Shown here in pieces: positions 1 to 9,207 of a DNA stretch of 34,728 bases; position 1 is the first letter of the stretch, and each line of letters opens with the position of its first letter. Origin of the DNA: CAZPMO01 sp964587515 (GTDB taxonomy: Bacteria > Pseudomonadota > Alphaproteobacteria > MPNO01); assembly GCA_964587515.1 (NCBI GenBank), contig CAZPMO010000026.1, positions 1 to 34,728 on the forward strand. Direction: 5' to 3'. The position numbers and the translations under genes are program-made. The notes under the pieces are model-generated. The model was not told the origin of the DNA. It worked only from the letters and a program-made list of their open reading frames with translations, and searched no databases.

Positions 1-495
<495 letters not shown>

Positions 496-524
496 GTTGG
501 GCGTCGTCAAACAGGAGGCCAGCC

Positions 525-1487
525 ATGCCCCGTTTCAAGAATTTCGTGCCCCAAGGCGTCATCCCGGCGGCCTTGCTGCCGTTTGCCGAGGATTTCTCGG
601 TCGATGGGGCGGCGACACGCCAGCACTTCATCGATGTCGCGGTCGAGGGCGTCACGGCGGTCTGCGTCAACGGCCACGCCTCCGAAATGCATGCGTGCTC
701 GTTCGACGAGCAGCGCCGCGTGCTCGAGATCGCCATGGAGGCCATCGGCGATACCGTGCCGGTGATCAATGGGGTTTATGCCGACGGCAGTTTCGAGGCG
801 GCGCGCATCGCCCGCATGTCGGAAGATTGCGGCGCGTCGTGCCTGCTGGTTTTTCCGCCGCACCCCATCGGACGTGGCGGCGGCAACATGCGCCCCGAAA
901 TGGCGCTGCGTCATTTCGCGATGATCGCCGAGGCCACCGACCTGCCGATCATCGCCTTTCAATATCCGCTGGCGGCGGGCTACGGCTATCCGCTGGAAAC
1001 CCTGGTCAGGCTGGCCGAGGAAATCCCCACCTTTCGCGCCATCAAGGACGGCTGCTATGACGCCGCGGCCCATGAACGCCACGTCCGCGTCCTGCACGGG
1101 CTGACGCGGCCGGTAAACGTGCTGACCACCCACAGCCCGTGGCTGCTGCCCTCGCTGACGGTGGGCTGCGCGGGGCTGTTGTCGGGCTCTGGCTCGGTGA
1201 TCGCGGATCTGCACGTGGCGCTGTTCGATGCCATCCAGGCAAAGGATCTCGTCCGCGCGAAGGAAATCGAGGCGCGCATCTGGCCCACCGCGCAGTGTTT
1301 TTACAAGCAGCCATCCTGCGACATGCACAACCGCATGAAGGAGGCGTTGGTGCTGCTGGGCCGCCTGCCCCGCGCCGTGGTCCGCCCGCCGCTGATGAAG
1401 CTTTCCGACGCCGAAATTGCTGAAATCGCCCAGGCCATCAAGGATGCGGGTATTGGCCGCGAAGGCGCATTGTCGCGCGCGGCATAA
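525..1487 (+). CDS. DapA-fold aldolase/lyase family protein, copy 1
   Basis: A 320-residue member of the dihydrodipicolinate synthase/N-acetylneuraminate lyase superfamily, class I TIM-barrel aldolases that form a Schiff base with a 2-oxo acid. The Schiff-base lysine is visible as K174 in FRAIKDG and the catalytic tyrosine as Y147 in FQYP. The GTTGE pyruvate-carboxylate motif of true DapA is replaced by NGHASE near residues 49-54, so the substrate is probably not that of lysine biosynthesis. The start has an AGGAGG-like ribosome site about 8 bases upstream. A close paralog follows 44 bases downstream in the same direction, so the pair is probably co-transcribed. The physiological substrate is unknown. 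Confidence 0.9.
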   Translation: MPRFKNFVPQGVIPAALLPFAEDFSVDGAATRQHFIDVAVEGVTAVCVNGHASEMHACSFDEQRRVLEIAMEAIGDTVPVINGVYADGSFEAARIARMSEDCGASCLLVFPPHPIGRGGGNMRPEMALRHFAMIAEATDLPIIAFQYPLAAGYGYPLETLVRLAEEIPTFRAIKDGCYDAAAHERHVRVLHGLTRPVNVLTTHSPWLLPSLTVGCAGLLSGSGSVIADLHVALFDAIQAKDLVRAKEIEARIWPTAQCFYKQPSCDMHNRMKEALVLLGRLPRAVVRPPLMKLSDAEIAEIAQAIKDAGIGREGALSRAA

Positions 1488-1531
1488 GCAAATTTCGCTA
1501 TAATGACATTTGGACATTCGGAGAATTGATC

Positions 1532-2488
1532 ATGCCGCCCTTCAAGGATTTCGAGCCCCGCGGCGTGATCCCCGCGACGCTTCTGGCCTTTCATGACGAT
1601 CTCTCCATCGACGAGAAATCGACCCGTAAGCATTTACGGGACGTGGCCGATGTCGGCGGCATCACCGCGATCGCGACCAACGCGCACGCTTCCGAAGTGC
1701 ATGCGTGCTCGGTGGACGAGCAGCGCCAGGTGCTCGAGGTCACGATGGCGGAGATCGGCGGCGAGCTGCCGGTGATCAACGGCATTTACGCCGACGGCAG
1801 CCAGGAGGCAGCGAAACTCGCGCGTATGGCCGAGGCCGGCGGCGCCTCCTGCCTGCTGGTGCTGCCGCCCCATTCGATTGGCATGTTCGGCGGTCAGGCG
1901 CGCCCCGAGATGGCGCTCAGCCACTTCAGGATGATCGCGGACGCCACCGACCTGCCGATCATCGTGTTTCAGTACCCCGGAACCTACGCCTATCCGATCC
2001 CGACCCTGCTGCGCATGATCGAGGAAGTGCCGACGATCCGCGCCATCAAGGACTGGTCGCCGCCGATGCAACAGGAAAAGCATGTTCGGGCGCTGCAAAG
2101 CCTGCCGCGCCCCGTGCATGTGCTCAGCACGAATTCCGCGTGGCTGATGGGGTCCTTGACCATGGGCTGCAACGGGCTGCTGTCGGGGTCGGGCAGCGTG
2201 ATCGCCGATCTCCAGGTCGCGCTGTTCGAGGCCGTTCAAGCCGGCGATCTCGTGCGCGCCCAAGCGATCAACGACCGCATCTATCCGACCGCGCAGTGCT
2301 TCTACACCGAACCATTCGGCGACATGCATAATCGTATGAAGGAGGCGCTGGTGATTCTCGGCCGACTGCCGCGCGCGGTCGTGCGACCGCCGCTGGTAAA
2401 ACTCACCGACGAGGAAATTAGCGGTATCGGAAGGGCGTTGAAAGAAGCCGGTATCACGCGCGAAGGCGCGCTGCTCGAAGCGGCTTAG
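1532..2488 (+). CDS. DapA-fold aldolase/lyase family protein, copy 2
   Basis: A 318-residue tandem paralog of the preceding gene, with the same opening (MPPFKDFEPRG against MPRFKNFVPQG) and the same ending style (ITREGALLEAA against IGREGALSRAA). The Schiff-base lysine is K173 in RAIKDW and the tyrosine is Y148 in FQYP. The DapA GTTGE motif is again replaced, here by NAHASE. I chose the ATG at 1532 over the in-frame TTG at 1526: it aligns with the paralog's start and lies 8 bases after a GGAG. The 3' end overlaps the stop of the convergent kinase gene by 4 bases. The two copies may act on related substrates or form a hetero-oligomer; nothing in the sequence decides this. Confidence 0.9.
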   Translation: MPPFKDFEPRGVIPATLLAFHDDLSIDEKSTRKHLRDVADVGGITAIATNAHASEVHACSVDEQRQVLEVTMAEIGGELPVINGIYADGSQEAAKLARMAEAGGASCLLVLPPHSIGMFGGQARPEMALSHFRMIADATDLPIIVFQYPGTYAYPIPTLLRMIEEVPTIRAIKDWSPPMQQEKHVRALQSLPRPVHVLSTNSAWLMGSLTMGCNGLLSGSGSVIADLQVALFEAVQAGDLVRAQAINDRIYPTAQCFYTEPFGDMHNRMKEALVILGRLPRAVVRPPLVKLTDEEISGIGRALKEAGITREGALLEAA

Positions 2489-5124
2489 TCCGAATCCGGT
2501 CCGCCGAGGGCGGCGGTAAAACTCCGCAGATCATCCGACGACTCCGCCCCCTGCCCGCCCGCATCCATGGGCCGCGGCGCCGATTCGCCTTCTTCCCCGC
2601 CGCGCACGCGAATGATCGCGTCATTCAATTCGACGCTGTTGATGGGCTTGGAGACATAATCGTTCATTCCCGCCGCGAGATAGACTTCGCGATCGCCCTT
2701 CATGGCATTGGCCGTCACCGCGATGATCGGGGTCGTTTCATGAGCGCCGCCGAGGGCGCGAATGGCCTTGGTCGCTTCGATGCCGTCCAGCTTCGGCATC
2801 TGTATATCCATCAGCACGACATCGTAGCTGTTCCGTTGCACCGCCTCGAGCGCCTCTTTTCCATCGTTCACCACGTCGACACTGTGGAGTTCCTTGCCCA
2901 ACACAGCCAGGAACAGTTTCTGGTTGATCTCGTTGTCCTCGGCCAACAGGATTCGCAATCCGCCGGACGCTTCGGGCGCGGATGCGGCGGCAACCTCCGG
3001 CTTTGGCGGAATATTCGTCGATGGCATTCGCGCCCCCACCATGGTGAACCAGAACGTGCTGCCCCGACCGGTCACGCTGTCGACGCCGATTTCACCGCCC
3101 ATCAACGCGCAGAGTTCCTTACAAATTGAAAGTCCGAGACCGGTTCCGCCGTGCCTTGCCTCCGGCGTGTCTCCCGCCTGTTCGTACCGCGTGAACAGCC
3201 GTTGCTGATCGTCGGGAGACAGGCCGGGTCCGGTATCCGCGATTTCGAACCGCAGCTTGATGGCGCCTTCCCGCGCAATCCGGATCGCCACCGATCCCTC
3301 ATCGGTGAACTTGATGGCGTTACCCACCAGATTAATTATGATCTGATGCAGCCGCGCCGGATCACCATGCGACAAACCGTCAATGTCGTCGGCCACTTCG
3401 GTCAGGAACGCCAATCCCTTTGCGCGCGCCTGCGGCTCCAGCAAACGGGAAACCTCTTCGACGATTTCGTGGGCGTTGAAATCGACATTGTCGAGATCGA
3501 ACCGGCCAGCCTCCATCTTTGATAGATCGAGGATGTCATTGATAATGGTCAGCAGCATCTCGCCGGAACGCCGAATGGTATCGAGCTGGTCGCGCTGCCC
3601 GTCGTCCAGTTCGGTCTCGGCCAACAGGCCGGCCATGCCGAGAACGGCGTTCATCGGGGTGCGGATCTCATGACTCATGGTGGCGAGGAAGGCCGACTTG
3701 GAATCATTGGCCTGTTCGGCCGCTTCTTTTGCCTTGTTAAGCGCGTGCACGGTGCGCTTGCGCTCCGTGATGTCCCGCATCACGACGAGGTTCGCTGCTC
3801 TCTCCTCCCAAACGAAGGGGCTGCTTCGGCTTTCGCCGAAAAATTCAGAACCGTCGAAGCGGCGATATAGCAGTTCAATGGGCTCAAGCGGACCGAGCGC
3901 TTGTTGCACCTTTGCCCGTCGATCGGTGATTTTGTCCTGGTAATTTGGCGCCACGAGATCGATCGCAGCCATTTCCAGCATGGCTTCGAAAGAAGACGCG
4001 CCAAACATATCCGCGGCTACCCGATTGGCGAACACGATCTTGCCGTCACAGTGAACAAAAGCGGCGTCGGGCAGCGCCTCCATGAAGCGACGGTATTGCT
4101 CGTCGCGCTCACGGGCGAGGCGTTCCACCTTCTTGCGGGCCGTGATATCGCGAACCGTTACGAGAATGGCGGGTTGTCCATTCCAGACGACCGGCGTTCC
4201 TGCTGTTTCTCCGTCGAATTCCGAACCATCGAGCGCACGCAATTTGGTTTCGACGAATGGCGGCGTCTCTCCGGTCTTACCAATCTCGGATCGTCGACCG
4301 CGGACGAAGGCCTTCTGGCCAGGGTCGAACAGGTCGATCGATTCGTTACCGATCAGGTCGCCGTTCGTTACCGCCTTGAACCGTTTAAGGGCGGCCGAAT
4401 TCACGAAAACAATCTTGCCGTCGATCTGCACGTAGACCGCATCGGGCAACCATTCCACGAGTTCGCGGTAACGCTTCTCGCTCTCGCCCAACGCGCGCAT
4501 GGCGGTCTTCATTTCGGTGACATCGTTGCTGAGTCCGCCGATGCCAATCACATTGCCGGCGCTGTCCCATACAGGAAATTTGAGCGATTTCACCGTATGC
4601 CCCGAGCCGTCGGAATGGGTGATCTGCAATTCCTGTTCGATAGGGTTGCCCTCGCGGACCACCTGTTGATCGCTTTCGATAATCTTTTTGATTTTCTCCG
4701 TGCCCATCCATTCCTGCCCCTGGCTCCCAATTGCGGTTTCCAGGGAAATGCCATGGAAGTTCAGAAAGGTCTGGTTGGCCAGCACCAGGCGGCCATCGGT
4801 GTCCTTGAAATACATCAGGGATGGAGAGTGATCGAAAATCGGCCGCAGGAAACGCTCGTTGCCATTTGCCGGATCACGGGCCTCGGACATAACGCCGAAA
4901 CCGTGGGTCAGGATCAGGACCGCGCCGGCGAGCGAGATACCGGCAATCATGGTTGCCGCCACGATGAAACCCCAGCCTTGGCCTTTCGCAATCCAGGCAA
5001 GACCATCCAGGGACGAAAATACCAAGGTGGCAGAGATACCGAATACCAGGGACAACGTTAGCCCGAGGAGGAAAACGTAACGCAACCGTTTAATTACGGC
5101 GATTTTGAATAAGGACGTTGTCAT
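2485..5124 (-). CDS. Hybrid sensor histidine kinase with three PAS domains and a receiver
   Basis: An 879-residue inner-membrane hybrid kinase. In order it has two hydrophobic segments (about 15-36 and 51-73), PAS domains at about 93-205, 215-330 and 343-453, a HisKA domain with phospho-accepting H485 in SHEIRTP, and an ATPase domain. The ATPase domain carries an N-box around 598-606, DTGPG at 630-634 and GGTGLGLS at 659-666. A C-terminal receiver has acidic pair E729/D730, phospho-acceptor D773 in LMDIQMP and K826. There is almost no periplasmic loop (about 15 residues), so the signal is probably sensed in the cytoplasm or membrane by the PAS modules. No HPt domain or separate response regulator is nearby, so the output partner is unknown. 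The 5' side faces the phosphodiesterase gene across an AT-rich gap of about 230 bases. Confidence 0.95.
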   Translation of the reverse strand: MTTSLFKIAVIKRLRYVFLLGLTLSLVFGISATLVFSSLDGLAWIAKGQGWGFIVAATMIAGISLAGAVLILTHGFGVMSEARDPANGNERFLRPIFDHSPSLMYFKDTDGRLVLANQTFLNFHGISLETAIGSQGQEWMGTEKIKKIIESDQQVVREGNPIEQELQITHSDGSGHTVKSLKFPVWDSAGNVIGIGGLSNDVTEMKTAMRALGESEKRYRELVEWLPDAVYVQIDGKIVFVNSAALKRFKAVTNGDLIGNESIDLFDPGQKAFVRGRRSEIGKTGETPPFVETKLRALDGSEFDGETAGTPVVWNGQPAILVTVRDITARKKVERLARERDEQYRRFMEALPDAAFVHCDGKIVFANRVAADMFGASSFEAMLEMAAIDLVAPNYQDKITDRRAKVQQALGPLEPIELLYRRFDGSEFFGESRSSPFVWEERAANLVVMRDITERKRTVHALNKAKEAAEQANDSKSAFLATMSHEIRTPMNAVLGMAGLLAETELDDGQRDQLDTIRRSGEMLLTIINDILDLSKMEAGRFDLDNVDFNAHEIVEEVSRLLEPQARAKGLAFLTEVADDIDGLSHGDPARLHQIIINLVGNAIKFTDEGSVAIRIAREGAIKLRFEIADTGPGLSPDDQQRLFTRYEQAGDTPEARHGGTGLGLSICKELCALMGGEIGVDSVTGRGSTFWFTMVGARMPSTNIPPKPEVAAASAPEASGGLRILLAEDNEINQKLFLAVLGKELHSVDVVNDGKEALEAVQRNSYDVVLMDIQMPKLDGIEATKAIRALGGAHETTPIIAVTANAMKGDREVYLAAGMNDYVSKPINSVELNDAIIRVRGGEEGESAPRPMDAGGQGAESSDDLRSFTAALGGPDSD

Positions 5125-5354
5125 GAAGAACCGAAGGGCTGTCCTTGTAAATCCTATTTCCCGACCTGTTCCGGGTTAATAAATTATTTTGGCGTGGCTC
5201 GGGTTCGATGGCCACAAACCAAATTTCACACGTACGGATTGTGGAATTTTTTGTTTAAGGAAACCTTGAAACCGTATGGTTTTAGCCGCTTTTACGTGTA
5301 CTGATTGCATGCGGGTTATATTCGGTTCTGACGATTTCGGGTTTGGAGACACTG

Positions 5355-6098
5355 TTGACGGGCCTATCTGAAACCTCCGTCCCAAAGGTGATCGGGCATC
5401 GCGGCGCCGCCGGCCATGCCCCGGAAAATACCCTGGCCGGTTTTCGCAAGGCGGCGGAACTCGGCGTCAAATGGGTCGAATTCGACGCGGTCCTGACCCG
5501 GGACAGTCACATCGTGATCTTTCATGACGAGACCCTTGCGCGAACCACCGACGGCAAAGGTAATATTTCCGAGACCGGTCTATCCGATCTCAAGGCCCTC
5601 GATGCGGGCTCCTGGTTTAGCCGGGAATATCGGGGCGAAACCGTGCCGACACTCGACGAAACGATGGCGACGCTCGCGGCGCTCGGGCTCGGCGCCAATA
5701 TCGAAATCAAGCCAAGCCCCGACCGGGAACAAGAGACCGGCACGGCGGTGGCCCATGCTGTCGAGAGCGGTTGGCCGACGATGTTGCCGCCGCCGTTGCT
5801 TTCAAGCTTTGAGCCAGCCGCATTGGTCGCCGCGCGCGAAGCCGCGCCGGACCTGGCGCGCGCTTACCTTGTTCATTCGGTTCCGGCTGACTGGCGGGAG
5901 AAGCTCGAAATGCTGGGATGCGACGCATTGCATTGTCTTGAGAGCAGGCTCTCGCGGGATCAGGCGAAACGGATAATCGACGCCGGATACGCTCTGCGTT
6001 GCTATACCGTCAATTCAGCCCGGCGGGCGCGCACTCTTTTCCGATGGGGCGTGGAGTCCGTATTCACCGACTACCCCGATCGATTACTCGATATCTAA
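5355..6098 (+). CDS. Glycerophosphodiester phosphodiesterase
   Basis: A 247-residue GDPD-family enzyme that hydrolyses glycerophosphodiesters to sn-glycerol 3-phosphate and an alcohol. The family's catalytic pattern is visible: H15-R16 in IGHRG, E42-x-D44 in VEFDA and H58 in IFHDE, followed by NIEIKPS. There is no signal peptide, so a cytoplasmic UgpQ-like role is likely. No ATG is suitable. The TTG at 5355 lies 6 bases after a GGAG (5345-5348) and is preferred; the TTG at 5343 would add four residues but has no ribosome site. Its neighbour glpD consumes glycerol 3-phosphate, so phospholipid head-group recycling feeding GlpD is a reasonable reading. The two genes converge with a 4-base gap. 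Confidence 0.92.
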   Translation: MTGLSETSVPKVIGHRGAAGHAPENTLAGFRKAAELGVKWVEFDAVLTRDSHIVIFHDETLARTTDGKGNISETGLSDLKALDAGSWFSREYRGETVPTLDETMATLAALGLGANIEIKPSPDREQETGTAVAHAVESGWPTMLPPPLLSSFEPAALVAAREAAPDLARAYLVHSVPADWREKLEMLGCDALHCLESRLSRDQAKRIIDAGYALRCYTVNSARRARTLFRWGVESVFTDYPDRLLDI

Positions 6099-6102
6099 AG
6101 CC

Positions 6103-7629
6103 CTATCCGGCCTCGGCGAAAGCGCCGAGATAACCCTCAAGGGCATGGGTCCCGGAGCGACCGATGCGCAGTCCAAGCTTGGTGCGCCGCCACAGGATGT
6201 CTTCCGCCGTCCGCGCCCATTCCCGCGCAATCAGATAATCGACCTCTCGGGCATAGAGGCCGCCCCCGAAATAAATGCCGAGGTCGCCGGTATTCCACGC
6301 ATCGCCAAGCAACGCCGGACAAAGGCCTCCATGCCGCCTGGCGAGCCCGGCAATCCAATCGGGGTCGAGGCGCGGATAGGCCGCATAGAGATCCTCGAGC
6401 AGTCCCTTGAAATCACCCGCCGAAAATTCACCTCCGGGTAGAGGCGTGTCGGCGGTCCAGTCGTCTGCCATGCGGGGAAAGAACGGCCGAAGTTCCGCCA
6501 GAACCTCTTCGGCCAGACGACGATAGGTTGTGATCTTGCCGCCGAACAGCGACAGAAGGGGCGCGGCGCCTTGCTCCCCATCGATCTCTATCGCGTAATC
6601 GCGTGTTACCGAGGACGGGTTGTCCGCGCCGTCGTCAAGCAAAGCGCGCAGCCCGGCGAATGACCAAACAGTCTCGGCCGGCGTCACGGGCTTGGCGAAA
6701 TAACGGTTCACCGAGGCGCGGATATAATCCCCCTCCTCCTTGGACGGTTGCGCGCCGTCTGGATCGCCGTCGGTCGCGATATCCGTAGTGCCGAGCAGCG
6801 AAAAGCCGTCTTCGAAGGGTATGACAAAGACCACCCGCCCGTCCGGATTCTGCAGGATATATGCGTGATCGCCCTCATAGAGCCGGGGCACGACAATGTG
6901 GCTGCCGCGCACCAGACGAATTTGCCTGCGCGGTTGATCCGTTGTTCCCGCCGGACCCAGCAGATCGTCTCGAACCCGCTGAACCCATGCCCCCGACGCA
7001 TTGACCAGAACGCGCGCGCGGACGTCGCGTGTGGTTCCGGTGTTGGTATCTTCAAGCCGGGCATGCCAGTGCGTCGATGTTCGCTCCGCCGCGATTAGCC
7101 GCGTTCGCGTCAGGATTTCCGCGCCCTGATCGGCCGCTTGGCGGGCATTGAATATAACGAGTCTCGCATCGTCCACTTGGCAATCCGAATAGGCAAGCCC
7201 CGGTCGAACGCCGGCGCAAGGGGGGGCTCCTTCGTTTTCTCCACCAAGTTTTAGCGCGCGTGAGGATTCGAGCCGCCGCCGACCGCCCATCCGGTCATAC
7301 AAAAAAAGTCCCGCCCGAATCATCCATCGTGGGCGCGATCCCGGTCCATGGGGCAGAACGAAGCGCAGCGGCCGGACAATGTGAGGCGCTTTGGCCAACA
7401 TGATTTCTCGCTCTCGGAGCGCCTCGCGCACCAACCGGAATTCGTAGTTTTCGAGATAACGCAACCCACCATGAATCAGCTTGCTGCTGGCCGACGACGT
7501 CGCACCGGCAAGATCGCCCTGTTCGCAGAGAACGACCGAAAGCCCCCTGCCGGCGGCGTCACAGGCGATGCCCGCGCCGTTGATGCCGCCGCCAATGATC
7601 AGAAGATCGGAGATCCTGGCATTGGCCAT
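6103..7629 (-). CDS. glpD: FAD-dependent glycerol-3-phosphate dehydrogenase
   Basis: A 508-residue flavoprotein oxidising sn-glycerol 3-phosphate to dihydroxyacetone phosphate at the inner membrane and passing electrons to quinone. The FAD-binding Rossmann motif GGGINGAG lies near the N-terminus, followed by the family's SSKLIHGGLRYLE. IVRPLRFVLPH, VRGSHIVVP and the FGGKITTYR region are all characteristic of GlpD. An ATG at 7629 is chosen because it has better spacing to a GGAAAG upstream; a GTG directly before it (7632) is the alternative. glpK is divergent, 81 bases away, so the two genes probably share a regulatory region. No glpF transporter gene and no GlpR/DeoR-type regulator gene is in the window. 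Confidence 0.96.
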   Translation of the reverse strand: MANARISDLLIIGGGINGAGIACDAAGRGLSVVLCEQGDLAGATSSASSKLIHGGLRYLENYEFRLVREALREREIMLAKAPHIVRPLRFVLPHGPGSRPRWMIRAGLFLYDRMGGRRRLESSRALKLGGENEGAPPCAGVRPGLAYSDCQVDDARLVIFNARQAADQGAEILTRTRLIAAERTSTHWHARLEDTNTGTTRDVRARVLVNASGAWVQRVRDDLLGPAGTTDQPRRQIRLVRGSHIVVPRLYEGDHAYILQNPDGRVVFVIPFEDGFSLLGTTDIATDGDPDGAQPSKEEGDYIRASVNRYFAKPVTPAETVWSFAGLRALLDDGADNPSSVTRDYAIEIDGEQGAAPLLSLFGGKITTYRRLAEEVLAELRPFFPRMADDWTADTPLPGGEFSAGDFKGLLEDLYAAYPRLDPDWIAGLARRHGGLCPALLGDAWNTGDLGIYFGGGLYAREVDYLIAREWARTAEDILWRRTKLGLRIGRSGTHALEGYLGAFAEAG

Positions 7630-7710
7630 CACGATTCTTTCCGATTTCTACGCAAAGCTTTACCCTAGCTCCCAAAAATAAGCGGCGAATGGCGAACAAG
7701 GAGTAAAGGT

Positions 7711-9192
7711 GTGAGCCGTCGTTATCTGCTTGCCATTGACCAGGGCACCACCGGCACCCGCGCCCTCCTGTTCGGCGTCGCGGGAGACCTGCTCGGCATG
7801 GCGCAAAAAGAGCTTCCGCAAATATTTCCGCGGGAGGGCTGGGTCGAGCACGATCCCGAGGAAATTTGGCGGGCGACGCTCGCGGTCTGCGTCGAGGCTC
7901 TTGCCGAGGTGGACAGAAATGCCGTGGACACCATGGCGATCGGCATCACCAATCAACGCGAAACCACTATTTTATGGGACCGCCAGACCGGCAAGCCGAT
8001 CAACAATGCGATCGTGTGGCAGGACCGAAGAACCTCCGATTTCTGCCGTGCACTCGAAGCCGATGGACATGCCGAGACCATTCGATCGCGAACCGGTCTG
8101 ATCATCGATCCCTATTTTTCGGCTTCCAAGATCGCATGGCTGCTCGATGAAATACCCGGCGCGCGCAAAGCCGCCGAGGACGGTTCACTGGCCTTTGGCA
8201 CCGTGGAGTCATTCCTGCTTTGGCGGCTTACCGGCGGGAGGGTCCACGCGACGGACGCGACCAATGCCGCGCGTACGATGCTTTTCAATATCCACGATCA
8301 GGCGTGGGACGCGGAACTTCTCGAAATATGCGGCGTGCCGGCCGCCATCCTGCCCGATGTTCGCGATAACGCCGGCGAATTCGGCGTTGCCCAAGGCGAA
8401 TTTCTGGGTGGGGAAATCCCCATCACCGGTATGGCCGGGGACCAGCATGCGGCGATGATCGGGCAGGCCTGCCTGCGACCCGGCATGATCAAGGCGACAT
8501 ACGGAACCGGCGGTTTTCTGCTGCTCAACACGGGCGCGAATCCGGTCGATTCCGACAACCGTCTCTTGACCACAATCGCCTATCGCCTCAATGGCGAGGT
8601 GAGCTATGCGTTGGAAGGCAGTATTTTCGCGGCGGGAGCCGCCGTGCAGTGGCTCCGCGACGGCCTGGGCGTAATCGCCGACGCCACGGAAAGCGAGGCG
8701 CTTGCGCGCTCCATCACCGATACCGGCGGAGTCTACCTGGTGCCGGCGTTTACCGGGCTCGGCGCGCCTTATTGGGATGCGGAGGCGCGCGGCGCGATCG
8801 TAGGCCTTACGCGTGCCAGTGGGGCGGCCCATGTCGTTCGCGCCGCCCTGGAAGCGGTGTGCTACCAGACGGCGGATCTGATGCGGGCGATGACGGCGGA
8901 CGGCGCGGCGGCAACGGCGTTCCGAGTGGATGGCGGGATGGTCGCGAACGACTGGCTGGTCCAGTACCTGGCCGATATTTTGGATGTTCCGGTTGATCGA
9001 CCCCGGATCACTGAAACCACCGCCTTGGGCGCGGCCTTTCTTGCTGGACTCGGCGCGGGAATTTATGCGTCCCTCGAAGACGTCGCGGGTCAATGGGGCC
9101 TCGAGGCGTCTTTCCAGCCGAATATGGACGGCAATACCCGTCAGGCGCGTCTCTCGGGATGGCGCGATGCGGTGGAACGGGTGCGAAGCTAA
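7711..9192 (+). CDS. glpK: Glycerol kinase
   Basis: A 493-residue FGGY-family kinase that phosphorylates glycerol with ATP to give glycerol 3-phosphate, the substrate of the divergent glpD. The phosphate-1 loop AIDQGTTGTR is at residues 8-17. GITNQRETT, the WQDRR glycerol-contact region, GMAGDQHAA and YGTGGFLL follow in the expected order, and the C-terminal GGMVAND and TALGAAFLAG are present. The start is a GTG preceded by AAGGAG 7 bases upstream (7698-7703). Length matches the family (about 500). The gene ends 15 bases before the stop of the convergent chemotaxis receptor. Confidence 0.97.
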   Translation: MSRRYLLAIDQGTTGTRALLFGVAGDLLGMAQKELPQIFPREGWVEHDPEEIWRATLAVCVEALAEVDRNAVDTMAIGITNQRETTILWDRQTGKPINNAIVWQDRRTSDFCRALEADGHAETIRSRTGLIIDPYFSASKIAWLLDEIPGARKAAEDGSLAFGTVESFLLWRLTGGRVHATDATNAARTMLFNIHDQAWDAELLEICGVPAAILPDVRDNAGEFGVAQGEFLGGEIPITGMAGDQHAAMIGQACLRPGMIKATYGTGGFLLLNTGANPVDSDNRLLTTIAYRLNGEVSYALEGSIFAAGAAVQWLRDGLGVIADATESEALARSITDTGGVYLVPAFTGLGAPYWDAEARGAIVGLTRASGAAHVVRAALEAVCYQTADLMRAMTADGAAATAFRVDGGMVANDWLVQYLADILDVPVDRPRITETTALGAAFLAGLGAGIYASLEDVAGQWGLEASFQPNMDGNTRQARLSGWRDAVERVRS

Positions 9193-9207
9193 TCGACCGG
9201 GTGTGCG

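Noticed and set aside
525..1487. Annotation as true DapA of lysine synthesis
   Set aside because: The GTTGE motif is absent and there are two tandem copies without other lysine genes; only the superfamily is supported.
3901..5061. 386-residue plus-strand frame opposite the histidine kinase
   Set aside because: Shadow of the PAS region; the kinase domains are unambiguous on the minus strand.
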